Positions 48,930 through 57,769 of a stretch of 64,000 nucleotides of DNA are shown here, one piece after another. How positions within the stretch are numbered: the first letter of the stretch is position 1; every line of letters begins with the position of its first letter. Under the pieces are notes generated by a model. It did no database searches, was not told the origin of the DNA, and saw nothing but the letters and a program-made list of their open reading frames with translations. Source of the stretch: Actinoallomurus bryophytorum. GTDB lineage: Bacteria; Actinomycetota; Actinomycetes; Streptosporangiales; Streptosporangiaceae. The stretch is taken from the NCBI RefSeq assembly GCF_006716425.1, contig NZ_VFOZ01000001.1, positions 6,758,001-6,822,000 of the forward strand. Reading direction: 5' to 3'. The position numbers and the translations under genes are program-made.

Positions 48930-50477
48930 ATGACCGACGACGCGATTTTGCGGATGAGCGGGATCACCAAGGTGTTCCCCGGCGTCAAGGCGCTGCAGGA
49001 CGTGAACCTGGTGGTACGCCGCGGCGAGATCCACGCGATCTGCGGTGAGAACGGTGCGGGCAAGTCCACCTTGATGAAGGTGCTGTCCGGGGTCCATCCG
49101 CACGGCTCGTACGAAGGCGAGATCGACTTCGGCGGTGAGCCGTGCGGCTTTTCCGGCATCCGCGACAGCGAGAGGCGCGGCATCGTCATCATCCATCAGG
49201 AGCTGGCGCTCAGCCCGTACCTGTCGATCGCCGAGAACATCTTTCTCGGCAACGAACGGGTCCACCGCGGCCTGATCGACTGGAACCGCACCAACGCCGA
49301 CGCCGCCGAGCTCCTCGCCCGCGTCGGCCTCGACGAGAACCCGGTCACCCCGGCGATGGACCTCGGGGTCGGCAAGCAGCAGCTCGTGGAGATCGCCAAG
49401 GCGCTCTCCAAGGACGTGAAGCTGCTGATCCTGGACGAGCCGACGGCGGCGCTGAACGACGCCGACTCCGCGCACCTGCTCGACCTGCTGCGCGGCCTGC
49501 GCGAACAGGGCATCACCTGCGTGATCATTTCCCACAAGCTCAACGAGATCAAGGCGATCGCGGACTCGACGACCATCCTGCGCGACGGCCGCACGATCGA
49601 GACCCTCGACATGAACAAGGACCTCGTCACCGAGGACCGCATCATCTCCGGCATGGTCGGCCGCGACCTGGAGCATCGCTTCCCCGAGCACGAGCCGACC
49701 ATCGGCGAGGAGGTGCTGAGGATCGAGGACTGGACCGTGCGCAGTCCCACGCAGCACGAGCGCCTCGTCGTGTCCGGCGCCAACCTCACGCTGCGGCGCG
49801 GCGAGATCGTCGGCCTGGCCGGCCTGATGGGCGCCGGACGTACGGAGCTGGCGATGAGCGTGTTCGGCCGCAGCTACGGCGTCGGCATCACCGGCCGGAT
49901 CTACAAGGACGGCAAGGAGATCCGCGTCAGGTCGGTCGGCGAGGCCATCAAGCACGGCATCGCGTACGCCACCGAGGACCGTAAGCGGTACGGCCTGAAC
50001 CTCATCGAGGACATCAAGCGCAACGTCGGGGCGGCGGGGCTGCGCAAGCTCGCCAGGCGGGGATGGGTCCCCGACAACGAGGAGTTCCGCGTCGCCGAGG
50101 GCTACCGCAAGAGCATGAACATCAAGGCGCCGAGCGTCCTCGCGGTCACCGGCAAGCTCTCCGGCGGGAACCAGCAGAAGGTCGTGCTGTCCAAGTGGCT
50201 GTTCACCGACCCGGACGTGCTGATCCTCGACGAGCCGACCCGCGGCATCGACGTCGGCGCGAAGTACGAGATCTACACGATCATCAACGCGATGGCCGAC
50301 CAGGGCAAGGCCGTGCTGGTCATCTCCTCGGAGCTGCCCGAACTGCTCGGCATCTGTGACCGCGTCTACGCGATGTCGGCCGGGCGTATCACCGGTGAGG
50401 TCCCACGCGCGGAGGCCACGCCCGAGCGATTGATGCAGTACATGACCAGATACGACGAGGAGATCATCGCCCAATGA
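48930..50477 (+). CDS. Monosaccharide ABC importer ATPase (GguA/MmsA-like, double ABC domain)
   Basis: 515 residues with two fused ABC domains. The first has Walker [11 protein letters not shown]-loop [14 protein letters not shown], a degenerate signature LGVGKQQ and Walker [12 protein letters not shown]. The second (from about 255) has [20 protein letters not shown] in place of a normal Walker A, then [11 protein letters not shown], signature KLSGGNQQK and Walker [16 protein letters not shown]. This asymmetric layout is standard for CUT2 importers. It works with the permease whose start overlaps this stop by four bases. Confidence 0.97.
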   Translation: MTDDAILRMSGITKVFPGVKALQDVNLVVRRGEIHAICGENGAGKSTLMKVLSGVHPHGSYEGEIDFGGEPCGFSGIRDSERRGIVIIHQELALSPYLSIAENIFLGNERVHRGLIDWNRTNADAAELLARVGLDENPVTPAMDLGVGKQQLVEIAKALSKDVKLLILDEPTAALNDADSAHLLDLLRGLREQGITCVIISHKLNEIKAIADSTTILRDGRTIETLDMNKDLVTEDRIISGMVGRDLEHRFPEHEPTIGEEVLRIEDWTVRSPTQHERLVVSGANLTLRRGEIVGLAGLMGAGRTELAMSVFGRSYGVGITGRIYKDGKEIRVRSVGEAIKHGIAYATEDRKRYGLNLIEDIKRNVGAAGLRKLARRGWVPDNEEFRVAEGYRKSMNIKAPSVLAVTGKLSGGNQQKVVLSKWLFTDPDVLILDEPTRGIDVGAKYEIYTIINAMADQGKAVLVISSELPELLGICDRVYAMSAGRITGEVPRAEATPERLMQYMTRYDEEIIAQ

Positions 50478-51721
50478 GCAGCGTCGCACCGGCCCGCCCG
50501 GACAAGGGCGAGGCCCCGCCCCCGTCCCGCGGCGGCGTGGCCGACCGGATTTTCTCCGTCAACCTGCGGCAGAGCGGGATCTATGTCGCGTTCGCGCTGA
50601 TCGTCGCGCTGTTCGCGATCCTCACGCACGGGAGCCTGCTCTCCCCGGAGAACATGTCCAACGTTCTCGTGCAGAACTCCTACATCCTGATCCTGTCGAT
50701 CGGGATGATCCTCGTCATCATCGCGGGCCACATCGACCTGTCGGCCGGCTCGGTGGTCGCCGTCTGCGGTGCGATCTCCGCCGTGCTGATGGTCAACCAC
50801 CATGTGCCCTGGCCGCTCGCGGTGGTGCTGACCCTCGTCGCGGGCGCGCTGATCGGGGCGTGGCAGGGCTACTGGATCGCCTACTTCGAGATCCCGGCGT
50901 TCATCGTGACGCTGGCCGGCATGCTCATCTTCCGCGCCCTGACCCTGACCGTGCTGGGCAACCAGGGCATCGGCCCGTTCCCCGACCAGGTCCGCACGCT
51001 CGCCAACGGCTTCCTGCCCGGCTACTTCGGCAACGTCGCCCTGGGCCCGCTGGGCGGCGCGGACGCGTTCACCCTGCTCGTCGGCGTGATCGGCGTCGCG
51101 GGCATCGTCTTCACCCAGTGGCGGGCCCGCCAGGCCCGCGCGGGGTACGGCCAGAACGTCGGCCCGCTGCCGGTGTTCATCGCGCGGATGGTGCTGGCCG
51201 GGTTCGTCGTGATGTTCATCGTCGTGCAGCTCGCGCGGTTCAAGAACCTGCCCGTGGTGCTCATCCTGCTGACCGTCCTGATCCTCGCGTACACCCTGAT
51301 CACCACCCGCGCGGTCTTCGGCCGGCACATGTACGCCCTCGGCGGCAACCTCCAGGCCGCCCGGCTCTCCGGCGTCAAGACCAAGTCCGTGGTCTTCCTG
51401 CTGTTCGTCAACATGGGCGTACTGGCCGCCATCGCCGGCGTCATCTTCGCCGGGCGGCTCAACCAGGCCGGCCCGACCGCCGGCACCAACTTCGAGCTCG
51501 ACTCGATCGCGGCGGCGTTCATCGGCGGCGCGGCGGTGCAGGGCGGCGTGGGCAAGGTCGTCGGCGCCATCACCGGCGGTCTCATCATGGCTGTGATCAA
51601 CAACGGCATGTCGCTGCTGGGCGCGCCCAGCGAACGGGTCATGTTGATCAAGGGTCTGGTGCTGCTCGCCGCCGTCGCGTTCGACGTCTGGGCGAAGCGC
51701 CGCGCCGGAACCTCCCGGTAA
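50474..51721 (+). CDS. Monosaccharide ABC importer permease (GguB/XylH-like)
   Basis: 415 residues with about ten helices. [23 protein letters not shown] is the hallmark segment of CUT2 permeases (key H-I-D-L-S-A-G-S), followed by [36 protein letters not shown] is the cytoplasmic loop that contacts the ATPase, and [21 protein letters not shown] the conserved C-terminal part. Length over 400 with an expanded middle section matches GguB and XylH rather than RbsC. It imports the sugar bound by the ChvE-like lipoprotein. Confidence 0.96.
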   Translation: MSSVAPARPDKGEAPPPSRGGVADRIFSVNLRQSGIYVAFALIVALFAILTHGSLLSPENMSNVLVQNSYILILSIGMILVIIAGHIDLSAGSVVAVCGAISAVLMVNHHVPWPLAVVLTLVAGALIGAWQGYWIAYFEIPAFIVTLAGMLIFRALTLTVLGNQGIGPFPDQVRTLANGFLPGYFGNVALGPLGGADAFTLLVGVIGVAGIVFTQWRARQARAGYGQNVGPLPVFIARMVLAGFVVMFIVVQLARFKNLPVVLILLTVLILAYTLITTRAVFGRHMYALGGNLQAARLSGVKTKSVVFLLFVNMGVLAAIAGVIFAGRLNQAGPTAGTNFELDSIAAAFIGGAAVQGGVGKVVGAITGGLIMAVINNGMSLLGAPSERVMLIKGLVLLAAVAFDVWAKRRAGTSR

Positions 51722-51735
51722 ATAGGATCCCTTCC

Positions 51736-52770
51736 ATGACCGCAGATCCCGGGGATCGGGGCGACGCGCGGGTGCCGGCGCGCCCCGGCCTCCGGGATGT
51801 GGCCAAGCTCGCCGGGGTGTCGCACCAGACGGTGTCTCGGGTCTTCAAGGACCACCCGAGGGTGAGCACGGAGACCCGGGCCAAGGTCCTGGCGGCGGCC
51901 GCCCAGCTGGACTTCCGGCCCAACGCCTTCGCGCGTGCCCTCGCCACCGGCCGGTCGCGCACGCTCGGCGTGGTCAGCTTCGACGCGAGGCAGTTCGGGC
52001 CCGCGTCGATGATCAGTGAGATCGAGCACTGCGCGCGCGAGGCCGACTACTTCACCAGCGTCATCGCGCTGCAGTCGACCAGCGAGCGTTCGATCGCCGA
52101 GGCGGCGGAGCGGCTGCGCGGCCAGGGAGTGGACGGGCTGATCGTGATCCCCGGCCATGCCCCGCTGACCCAGACCATCAAGCACCTGCCGCGGGACCTG
52201 CCCGTCGTGGTCATGGAGAGCGAGACGATCGTCCCGGCGGTCGGGGTGGACCAGTACACCGGGCCGAAGGCGGCCACCCGCTACCTCCTCGACCTCGGCC
52301 ACCGGACCGTTCACCACCTGCCCGGCCCGATGTCGTGGCTGGAGGCGCGCGAGCGTCACCGCGGCTGGCGCGACGCGCTGACCGACGCCGGAGCGCCGGT
52401 GCCGCCGACCATCCCCGGCGACTGGAGTGCCGGGTCGGGGTACGAGCGAGGTCTGGCTCTGGCGGCCGACCCGCAGGTCACGGGGGTGTTCGCGGCCAAC
52501 GACCAGAACGCTCTGGGCCTGCTGCGCGCCCTGCACGAGGCGGGCCGCAGGGTGCCGGACGACGTCAGCGTGATCGGCTTCGACGACATCCCCGAGGCGG
52601 CGTACTTCATTCCGCCGCTCACCACGATCCGTCAGGACTTCACCGCCGTCGGCCGGTCCAGCGTGAACCTCCTGCTCGAGCAGATCGAGAGCGGCCACCG
52701 CAGTGACAACAAGATCATCATTTCCACCGAGCTGGTCAGCCGGAGCAGCGCCGGGCGGGCACCCGCGTAA
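51736..52770 (+). CDS. LacI-family transcriptional regulator of the ChvE-type sugar locus
   Basis: 344 residues. Helix-turn-helix and hinge: LRDVAKLAGVSHQTVSRVF (about 20-38) and AAAAQLDFRPNAFARAL. The sensor domain shows LGVVSFDARQFGPASMIS, GVDGLIVIPGHAPLTQ, VFAANDQNALGLLRAL and VIGFDDIPEAAYFIPPLTT. It lies 15 bases after the permease gene, in the same transcript. The paired TGT-N-ACCGGT-N-ACA palindromes at 47566 and 47644 are its likely operators, linking control of uptake and the divergent sugar-acid operon. The inducer is presumably the imported sugar. Confidence 0.94.
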   Translation: MTADPGDRGDARVPARPGLRDVAKLAGVSHQTVSRVFKDHPRVSTETRAKVLAAAAQLDFRPNAFARALATGRSRTLGVVSFDARQFGPASMISEIEHCAREADYFTSVIALQSTSERSIAEAAERLRGQGVDGLIVIPGHAPLTQTIKHLPRDLPVVVMESETIVPAVGVDQYTGPKAATRYLLDLGHRTVHHLPGPMSWLEARERHRGWRDALTDAGAPVPPTIPGDWSAGSGYERGLALAADPQVTGVFAANDQNALGLLRALHEAGRRVPDDVSVIGFDDIPEAAYFIPPLTTIRQDFTAVGRSSVNLLLEQIESGHRSDNKIIISTELVSRSSAGRAPA

Positions 52771-52810
52771 CCCGTCCCATCCCGCGACCGGTGCCCGTGA
52801 AAGGAAGACC

Positions 52811-53860
52811 ATGTCGGCCCATGCCGTCACCGCGTCCACCGCTCGTACGTCCGTGCGGCTCGCGGACGGACGAGAGCTCATCTACTTCGACGACGCGCCC
52901 GGGCTGGACCGTTCGACGCTCGACCTGCGCGACCTGCCCCCGTACGCGCCCGCCGCCGAGCTGGCCTACGACGTGCTGCACGACGAGGAGGTCCTCGTCG
53001 CCGCCCACCGGCAGAACCGCACCTACCAGCCGGCGCCCGGAGAGTGTCCGCTGTGCGCCTCTCGCGGCGACCACCTCAGCGAGATCCCGGCCACCGGCTA
53101 CCACGTGGTCTCGTTCGAGAACCGCTTCCCCTCCCTCGGCGGCCCGGCGGGCGGGCGCTGTGAGGTGCTGTGCTTCACCAGCCTCCACGACGGGTCCTTC
53201 GCGGCCCTGCCGCCCGAACGGCTGGCCACCGTCGGCCGTGCCTGGGCCGACCGCACGGCCGAGCTCGGGAAGCGCCCTGACGTGGAGTACGTCTTCCTGT
53301 TCGAGAACCGCGGCGCGGCGATCGGTGCGACGCTGCCGCACCCGCACGGCCAGATCTACGCCTTCCCGTACGTTCCGCCGACCCCGCGCCGGATGCTCGC
53401 CGCCGCCGGGCGGTTCCGGGAGGCGCACGGCCGGTGCCTGATGTGCGAAGTGGTCGCCCGCGAGGCCGCCGGGCCGCGCGTCGTGGCCGAGACCGACGGC
53501 TTCCTCGCGTACGTGCCCGAGGCCGCCCGCTGGCCGTACGAGGTCTACGTCGCCCCGCGCTCCTGCGTCCCCGACCTGCCCGCGCTGGACGCCGCACGGC
53601 GTGACGAGCTCATGCGTCTTTACGCCGACGTGCTCCGCCGCTTCGACGCCCTCTTCGAGCACCCGACGCCGTACATGGCCTGCTGGTACCAGGCCCCGGC
53701 GCATGCGTCGCGCGACGCGGCGCACCTGTGTGCCCGCGTCTACACGCCGCAGCGCACCGCCGACAAGCTGAAGTTCCTCGCCACGAGCGAGACCGGCGGC
53801 GGCGCGTACATCAACGACGTCCTCCCCGACGCCGCCGCCGCCCGCCTCCGCGAGCTCTGA
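52811..53860 (+). CDS. galT: Galactose-1-phosphate uridylyltransferase
   Basis: 349 residues. It exchanges UDP between UDP-glucose and galactose-1-phosphate in the Leloir pathway. The zinc-binding CxxC is in ECPLCASRGDH, and the active-site histidine triad is ATLPHPHGQIYAFPY (nucleophile is the second H of HPH). NRTYQPAPGECP and ENRFPSLGG-type blocks also fit (YHVVSFENRFPSLGG). AAGGAAG precedes ATG 52811. It ends the importer-LacI transcript. galK and galE are not adjacent, so the kinase and epimerase must be encoded elsewhere. Its presence suggests the imported sugar is galactose or contains it. Confidence 0.95.
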   Translation: MSAHAVTASTARTSVRLADGRELIYFDDAPGLDRSTLDLRDLPPYAPAAELAYDVLHDEEVLVAAHRQNRTYQPAPGECPLCASRGDHLSEIPATGYHVVSFENRFPSLGGPAGGRCEVLCFTSLHDGSFAALPPERLATVGRAWADRTAELGKRPDVEYVFLFENRGAAIGATLPHPHGQIYAFPYVPPTPRRMLAAAGRFREAHGRCLMCEVVAREAAGPRVVAETDGFLAYVPEAARWPYEVYVAPRSCVPDLPALDAARRDELMRLYADVLRRFDALFEHPTPYMACWYQAPAHASRDAAHLCARVYTPQRTADKLKFLATSETGGGAYINDVLPDAAAARLREL

Positions 53861-53875
53861 CCCGGCCGGTCACCG

Positions 53876-54273
53876 TCAGGCCGGCTCCGCGGCGGGGGCA
53901 TAGGCGTCTCGTGCGAGGCCGAGCTCGGCGATCGCGACGGCGCGGCGCTCGTCCATCGAACGGTTCGCGGCGGCGCCGACCAGCACGCTCCTGATCCCGT
54001 CCTGGAAGCCCGCGCGGCGGTGCAGAGGGTCCGGCGCGGCCTCGCGGAACACGTCGTCGAGGAGCTTCAGCTCCAGGCGCCCTTCGGTGCCGTTGAACGC
54101 GACACGGTATCCCTCCCATGGGGCGTGCGCGTTCGCGTGTCGCACAGGGCGACGGGGACACCGACGTCGCGGTGCGTTCCGAGGAGCGCCGCGAAGTACA
54201 TCTCGCCGCGATGGCCCGTGCCGACGAGCGCATACCGGCGGCGGCCACGATCGGCACGGTCCGGGCGCGTCAT
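53876..54273 (-). pseudogene. Gfo/Idh/MocA oxidoreductase gene with large internal deletion
   Basis: On the minus strand, ATG 54273 starts a typical N-terminus, RYALVGTGHRGEMYFAALLG and VALCDT, the NAD-binding strand-helix-strand. It runs only to about residue 45. A different frame then carries the C-terminus: HANAHAPWEGYRVAFNGTEG, LELKLLDDVFREAAPD and VGAAANRSMDERRAVAIAEL, to the stop at 53876. Relatives have about 250-300 residues between these parts. The junction lies near 54135-54155. Intact genes of this family are common in such sugar loci (one is at 57770), so this is a decayed member of the importer locus. Confidence 0.75.
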
Positions 54274-54292
54274 CCCGCCTCCGTCCATGGGC

Positions 54293-54325
54293 GGGTGGCG
54301 GCCCGCGGATCGCGGGCCGCCACCC
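54293..54325 (-). terminator. Strong terminator of the CUT1 importer operon
   Basis: Perfect 15-base arms (54293-54307 and 54311-54325) with a 3-base loop, ending ten bases beyond the binding-protein stop (54335) on the minus strand. Confidence 0.85.
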
Positions 54326-54334
54326 GGGGCATCG

Positions 54335-55648
54335 TCAGCTCGTCGCGGACTTCACCTGGTCCAGGTACTCCTGAACCGCCTTCGGGACCGAGACGCGGTT
54401 GAAGAGCACCTCCTCGTTGATCCGGCTGAGGATCTTCTCCACGTCGCCCGCGCCCTTCGGCGGCAGCGCCGGGGGCGGCGCGAGCCCGGGGGCGATCTCC
54501 TTGACGAAGCTCGCGGACTTCTGGTCCGCGGGGCTCAGTTCCCCGGTGATCTGCGCGCGGAGCCGGGTGTTGATCGGCAGACCGCGGTCGCTGAGCTGGA
54601 GCTTGGCGGCCTCGGGGTCGTTGATCAGGAAGTTGATGAACTGCGCCGCGTCTTTGGGGTGCTTGCTCCGGCCCGAGAGCGACCAGAACATCGCGGGCTT
54701 GAGGAAGGTGCCGGGCTTGGTGGCCTGCGACTCGCCGGGCATGCGCAGGAGTTCGAGCGGGGCCTTCGAGTCGGTGGACAGGGCGCCCAGTTGGTTGGTC
54801 CACCAGAAGCTCGACGCGCCCTTGTTCGTGGCGAGCAGCGACTGGTCGATGCCGGCCGACCACGTCTCGTGCGTAACCGACGCCGACGGCTCGGCCTTGG
54901 TGTCGCGCATCTTCACGATCATGTTGAACCAGGCCGTCAGCGTCGAGGTCGACATGCCCGGCTTGCCGTCGGGGGTGAACAGGTCCTCGCCCTGCTGGCG
55001 GGCGAACACCTGGAGCCCGCCGTCGTAGTAGCCCATGTCCTCGGTGCCGTGGAAGGCACCCTTGCTACCCATGGTGATCTTGGCCGCGGTGTTCACGAAG
55101 TCGTCCCACGACCACTTCTTGTCGTCGGGGAGGGTGACCCCGGCCTGCTTGACGAGCGTGGGGTTGACCACGAGCGCGAAGGCGTTGACCCCGGTGGGGA
55201 TCGCGTACGTCTTGCCGTCGAGCCGGCCGGTCGACAGAGCCGGCTTGTCGAGCTGAGAGTCGTCGATCACGCTGGGCATGTACCGCGTGAGGTCGGCGAG
55301 AGCGCCGCGGTCGGCGTACTCGTGCACGTAGCGGAAGTCCTGCTGGATGATGTCGGGGGTGTTGCCGCCCGCGACCGTCGTGGCCAGCCGGTCCCAGTAG
55401 TCGTCCCACCCGGTGTACGTCGGGCTGATGACGACGTTCGGATGCGACTTCTCGTACAGCGCGATGAGCTTCTTGGTCGTCGTGTGCCGGGTGTCACTAC
55501 CCCACCACGTCATCGTCAGGTGGACCTTGCCGTCCGAACCCGATCCTCCGCCGCAGGCGCCCAGGGCCAGGGCCAGGACGAGCGGCACCGCGAACGCTCT
55601 GAAGCGCCGGCCGCCCCCTCGGCGGACGCCTCGAGGTTTGTGGAACAC
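54335..55648 (-). CDS. Extracellular solute-binding lipoprotein of a CUT1 sugar importer
   Basis: 437 residues from GTG 55648, chosen because GAAAGGAG lies seven bases upstream; ATG 55672 would put that site inside the gene. The signal region includes two arginines-rich stretches (RRGGGRRFR) and the lipobox LALGACGGG. The mature protein is a family 1 binding protein: VHLTMTWWGSDTRHTTTKKL, YEKSHPNVVISPTYTGWDDY, AIPTGVNAFALVVNPTLVKQ and AAQFINFLINDPEAA. It delivers an unknown oligosaccharide to the two upstream-encoded permeases. Last gene of the operon, followed by a strong terminator. Confidence 0.94.
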   Translation of the reverse strand: MFHKPRGVRRGGGRRFRAFAVPLVLALALGACGGGSGSDGKVHLTMTWWGSDTRHTTTKKLIALYEKSHPNVVISPTYTGWDDYWDRLATTVAGGNTPDIIQQDFRYVHEYADRGALADLTRYMPSVIDDSQLDKPALSTGRLDGKTYAIPTGVNAFALVVNPTLVKQAGVTLPDDKKWSWDDFVNTAAKITMGSKGAFHGTEDMGYYDGGLQVFARQQGEDLFTPDGKPGMSTSTLTAWFNMIVKMRDTKAEPSASVTHETWSAGIDQSLLATNKGASSFWWTNQLGALSTDSKAPLELLRMPGESQATKPGTFLKPAMFWSLSGRSKHPKDAAQFINFLINDPEAAKLQLSDRGLPINTRLRAQITGELSPADQKSASFVKEIAPGLAPPPALPPKGAGDVEKILSRINEEVLFNRVSVPKAVQEYLDQVKSATS

Positions 55649-55668
55649 GGGGGTTCTCCTTTCTCCGT

Positions 55669-56547
55669 TCATTTGAGCCCGGTTGTGGCGATGCCGCGCA
55701 CGAGGTATCGCTGACCGGCGAGGAAGAATCCGAAGACCGGCGCCAGGGAGACGATCGACATGGCGAAGACCGGTCCCCACGGCGTCTGGCTGGTGGAGTC
55801 GACGAAGGTCCGCAGCGCGACCGGAACGGTGTACATCTTCGGATCGGTGAGGAACACCAGCTGGTGGAAGAAGTCGTTCCACGTCCAGATGAAAGTGAAG
55901 ATCGCGGTCGTCGCCAGTGCCGGCAGCGAGAGCGGCAGGATGATGCGGAAGAAGATTCTGAAATGCCCGCAGCCGTCGATTCTGGCGGCCTCGTCGAGGT
56001 CGCGGGGGAGTGACCGGATGAACTGCACCATCAAGAAGACGAAGAAAGCGTCGGTGGCGAGCAGTTTCGGCACGATCAACGGCAGGTAGGTGTTCAGCCA
56101 GCCGAGCTTGGAGAAGAGGATGTACTGCGGCACGATCACCACGTGGATCGGCAGCATGATCGTGCCGAGCATCAGCGCGAACCACATCTTCTTCAGCCGG
56201 AACTCCAGCCGGGCGAAGGCGTAGGCGGCCGCCGAGCAGGCCAGCAGGTTCCCCGCGATCGCCCCGGTCACCACGATCAGTGAGTTGACGATGTACCGGC
56301 CGAAGGAGATGCCGTTGGCGTTCCAGCCGGCGGGGTAGTTCTTCGCGGTGTAGCTCTTCGCGAACAGGTCGGGATGGCTGAAGATGTCGGACGTGTGCTT
56401 GAAGGAGCCGACCAGCATCCAGATCAGTGGATACAGCATCACGATGCCGAAGAGGATCAGCGCCGCGTGCACTAAGAGCCGGGGGCGGCGAGGCCGGGAC
56501 CGGGGCCGCCGTGCCGTCGCACTCCTCATCACGTTACTCGTCGCCAT
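55669..56547 (-). CDS. Carbohydrate ABC transporter permease, MalG-like (CUT1)
   Basis: 292 residues with six helices, the first at about 26-46. The EAA loop is LDEAARIDGCGHFRIFFRIILP and the C-terminal tail RYLVRGIATTGLK is standard. SCSAAAYAFARLEF and PLIVPKLLATDAFFVFLM are family blocks. The start lies 14 bases inside the MalF-like gene, so the two are translationally coupled. No ATPase gene is present; a shared MsiK-type ATPase is expected. Confidence 0.94.
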   Translation of the reverse strand: MATSNVMRSATARRPRSRPRRPRLLVHAALILFGIVMLYPLIWMLVGSFKHTSDIFSHPDLFAKSYTAKNYPAGWNANGISFGRYIVNSLIVVTGAIAGNLLACSAAAYAFARLEFRLKKMWFALMLGTIMLPIHVVIVPQYILFSKLGWLNTYLPLIVPKLLATDAFFVFLMVQFIRSLPRDLDEAARIDGCGHFRIFFRIILPLSLPALATTAIFTFIWTWNDFFHQLVFLTDPKMYTVPVALRTFVDSTSQTPWGPVFAMSIVSLAPVFGFFLAGQRYLVRGIATTGLK

Positions 56548-57535
56548 AGAACACCCAGAATTTCGAAGCGATGAAATTGATCGCGGTGAGCACCGCGACG
56601 ATGAGCACGAGAACCCATGCCAGCGCCGCCGCGTATCCCATGTCGAAGCTGCCGAAGCCCTTCTGGTAGATGTAAAGCGTGTAGAAGAGCGTCGAGTCGG
56701 CAGGCCCTCCCTCGCCCCCGCTGACGATGAACGCCTGGGTGAAGCTCTGGAACGCGTGGATGAGCTGGAGGACCAGGTTGAAGAAGACGACCGGCGACAG
56801 CAGCGGCAGCGTGATCCGGGTGAACCGCCGGATCCGGCCGGCTCCGTCCAGCGCCGCCGCCTCGTAGTAGGTGCCCGGAATCTGCCGCAGTCCCGCGAGG
56901 AAGATCACCATCGGGGCGCCGAACGTCCACACGTTCAACGCGATCAGGGACCCGAGTGCGAACCTCGGATCGGAGATCCAGCCGGGCAGGTTGTGCAGGC
57001 CGAGATGCCCGAGAAGCCCGTTCACCAGGCCGTCCGCCCCGAACATCTGCCGCCACAGCACGGCGACGGCGACACTCGTGCCGAGCAGCGACGGCAGGTA
57101 GTAGACCGACCGGTAGACCGCCAGCCCCCCGATACCCCGGTCGAGCACCACGGCGAGCGCCAGCGCCAGCGCGAGTTGCAGCGGCACCGAGACACCGACG
57201 TAGATGAAGGTCACCTTCAGCGCGTGGTAGAAGCGCGGGTCGCCGAACATGCGGCGGTAGTTCTCGAGCCCCGTCCACTCCGGCGCGTTGAGCAGGTTGT
57301 ACTTGGTGAACGACAGGTACAGGGAGGCCAGCAGCGGCCCCAGCGTGATGAGGAACAGGCCCGCGAACCACGGCGCCAGGAAAACGTAGTGCGCGTAACG
57401 GTCCGAGAAGGAGCGCCGCGGACGGTCGCGCCGGGCACGTCCGCGCTGCTCGCCCGCCGGGGCGGCGGGTGTGTCCCCGCGGCCTTCGCCTCCGGCGGTC
57501 AGCAGGGCCGTCGGGGGATCGTCTATCTCGGGCAC
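56534..57535 (-). CDS. Carbohydrate ABC transporter permease, MalF-like (CUT1)
   Basis: 333 residues from GTG 57535, chosen for GAAGGA about eight bases upstream; an ATG at 57604 would place an operator-like palindrome inside the gene. A proline- and arginine-rich N-terminus of about 45 residues precedes six helices (first about 53-73, FLAPWFAGLFLITLGPLLAS). The EAA motif is YYEAAALDGAGRIRRFTRITLP. SVYYLPSLLGTSVAVAVLWR is typical. It is the first gene of the importer operon (permease, permease, binding protein). Confidence 0.93.
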   Translation of the reverse strand: MPEIDDPPTALLTAGGEGRGDTPAAPAGEQRGRARRDRPRRSFSDRYAHYVFLAPWFAGLFLITLGPLLASLYLSFTKYNLLNAPEWTGLENYRRMFGDPRFYHALKVTFIYVGVSVPLQLALALALAVVLDRGIGGLAVYRSVYYLPSLLGTSVAVAVLWRQMFGADGLVNGLLGHLGLHNLPGWISDPRFALGSLIALNVWTFGAPMVIFLAGLRQIPGTYYEAAALDGAGRIRRFTRITLPLLSPVVFFNLVLQLIHAFQSFTQAFIVSGGEGGPADSTLFYTLYIYQKGFGSFDMGYAAALAWVLVLIVAVLTAINFIASKFWVFYGDE

Positions 57536-57560
57536 GACCGGCTTCCTTCGATCGACCTGT

Positions 57561-57575
57561 GGGTAAACGCTTGCC
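57561..57575. promoter_or_regulatory. LacI-type operator GGGTAAACGCTTGCC upstream of the importer operon
   Basis: Shares CGCTTGCC and the GGG-AA flank with the palindrome at 57725 (two differences). It lies 26 bases from the permease start. Probable secondary site of the LacI protein encoded at 59913. Confidence 0.55.
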
Positions 57576-57724
57576 AGAGAAGCGCGGTAGACAGGGGGTG
57601 TCAACCCCTTGAAATGTCACCGTCCGGCGTCTTTTCGCCGTCTTGCCACCTGATATCCCGCCCCATCAGTGAAAACGTCATCGCGGGCTGAAAGCCGCCC
57701 TGTGCAGTTCGACGCGTTCGACAT

Positions 57725-57740
57725 GGGCAAGCGCTTTCCC
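57725..57740. promoter_or_regulatory. LacI-type operator GGGCAAGCGCTTTCCC
   Basis: Palindrome with central AAGCGCTT, 30 bases upstream of the Gfo/Idh/MocA gene start (57770). This is the classic centre-CG pattern recognised by LacI-family proteins with an SVATASRV-type recognition helix, as in the regulator at 59913. Confidence 0.7.
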
Positions 57741-57769
57741 ATTTTCGCTTCACGACTTATGGTGAGCCC

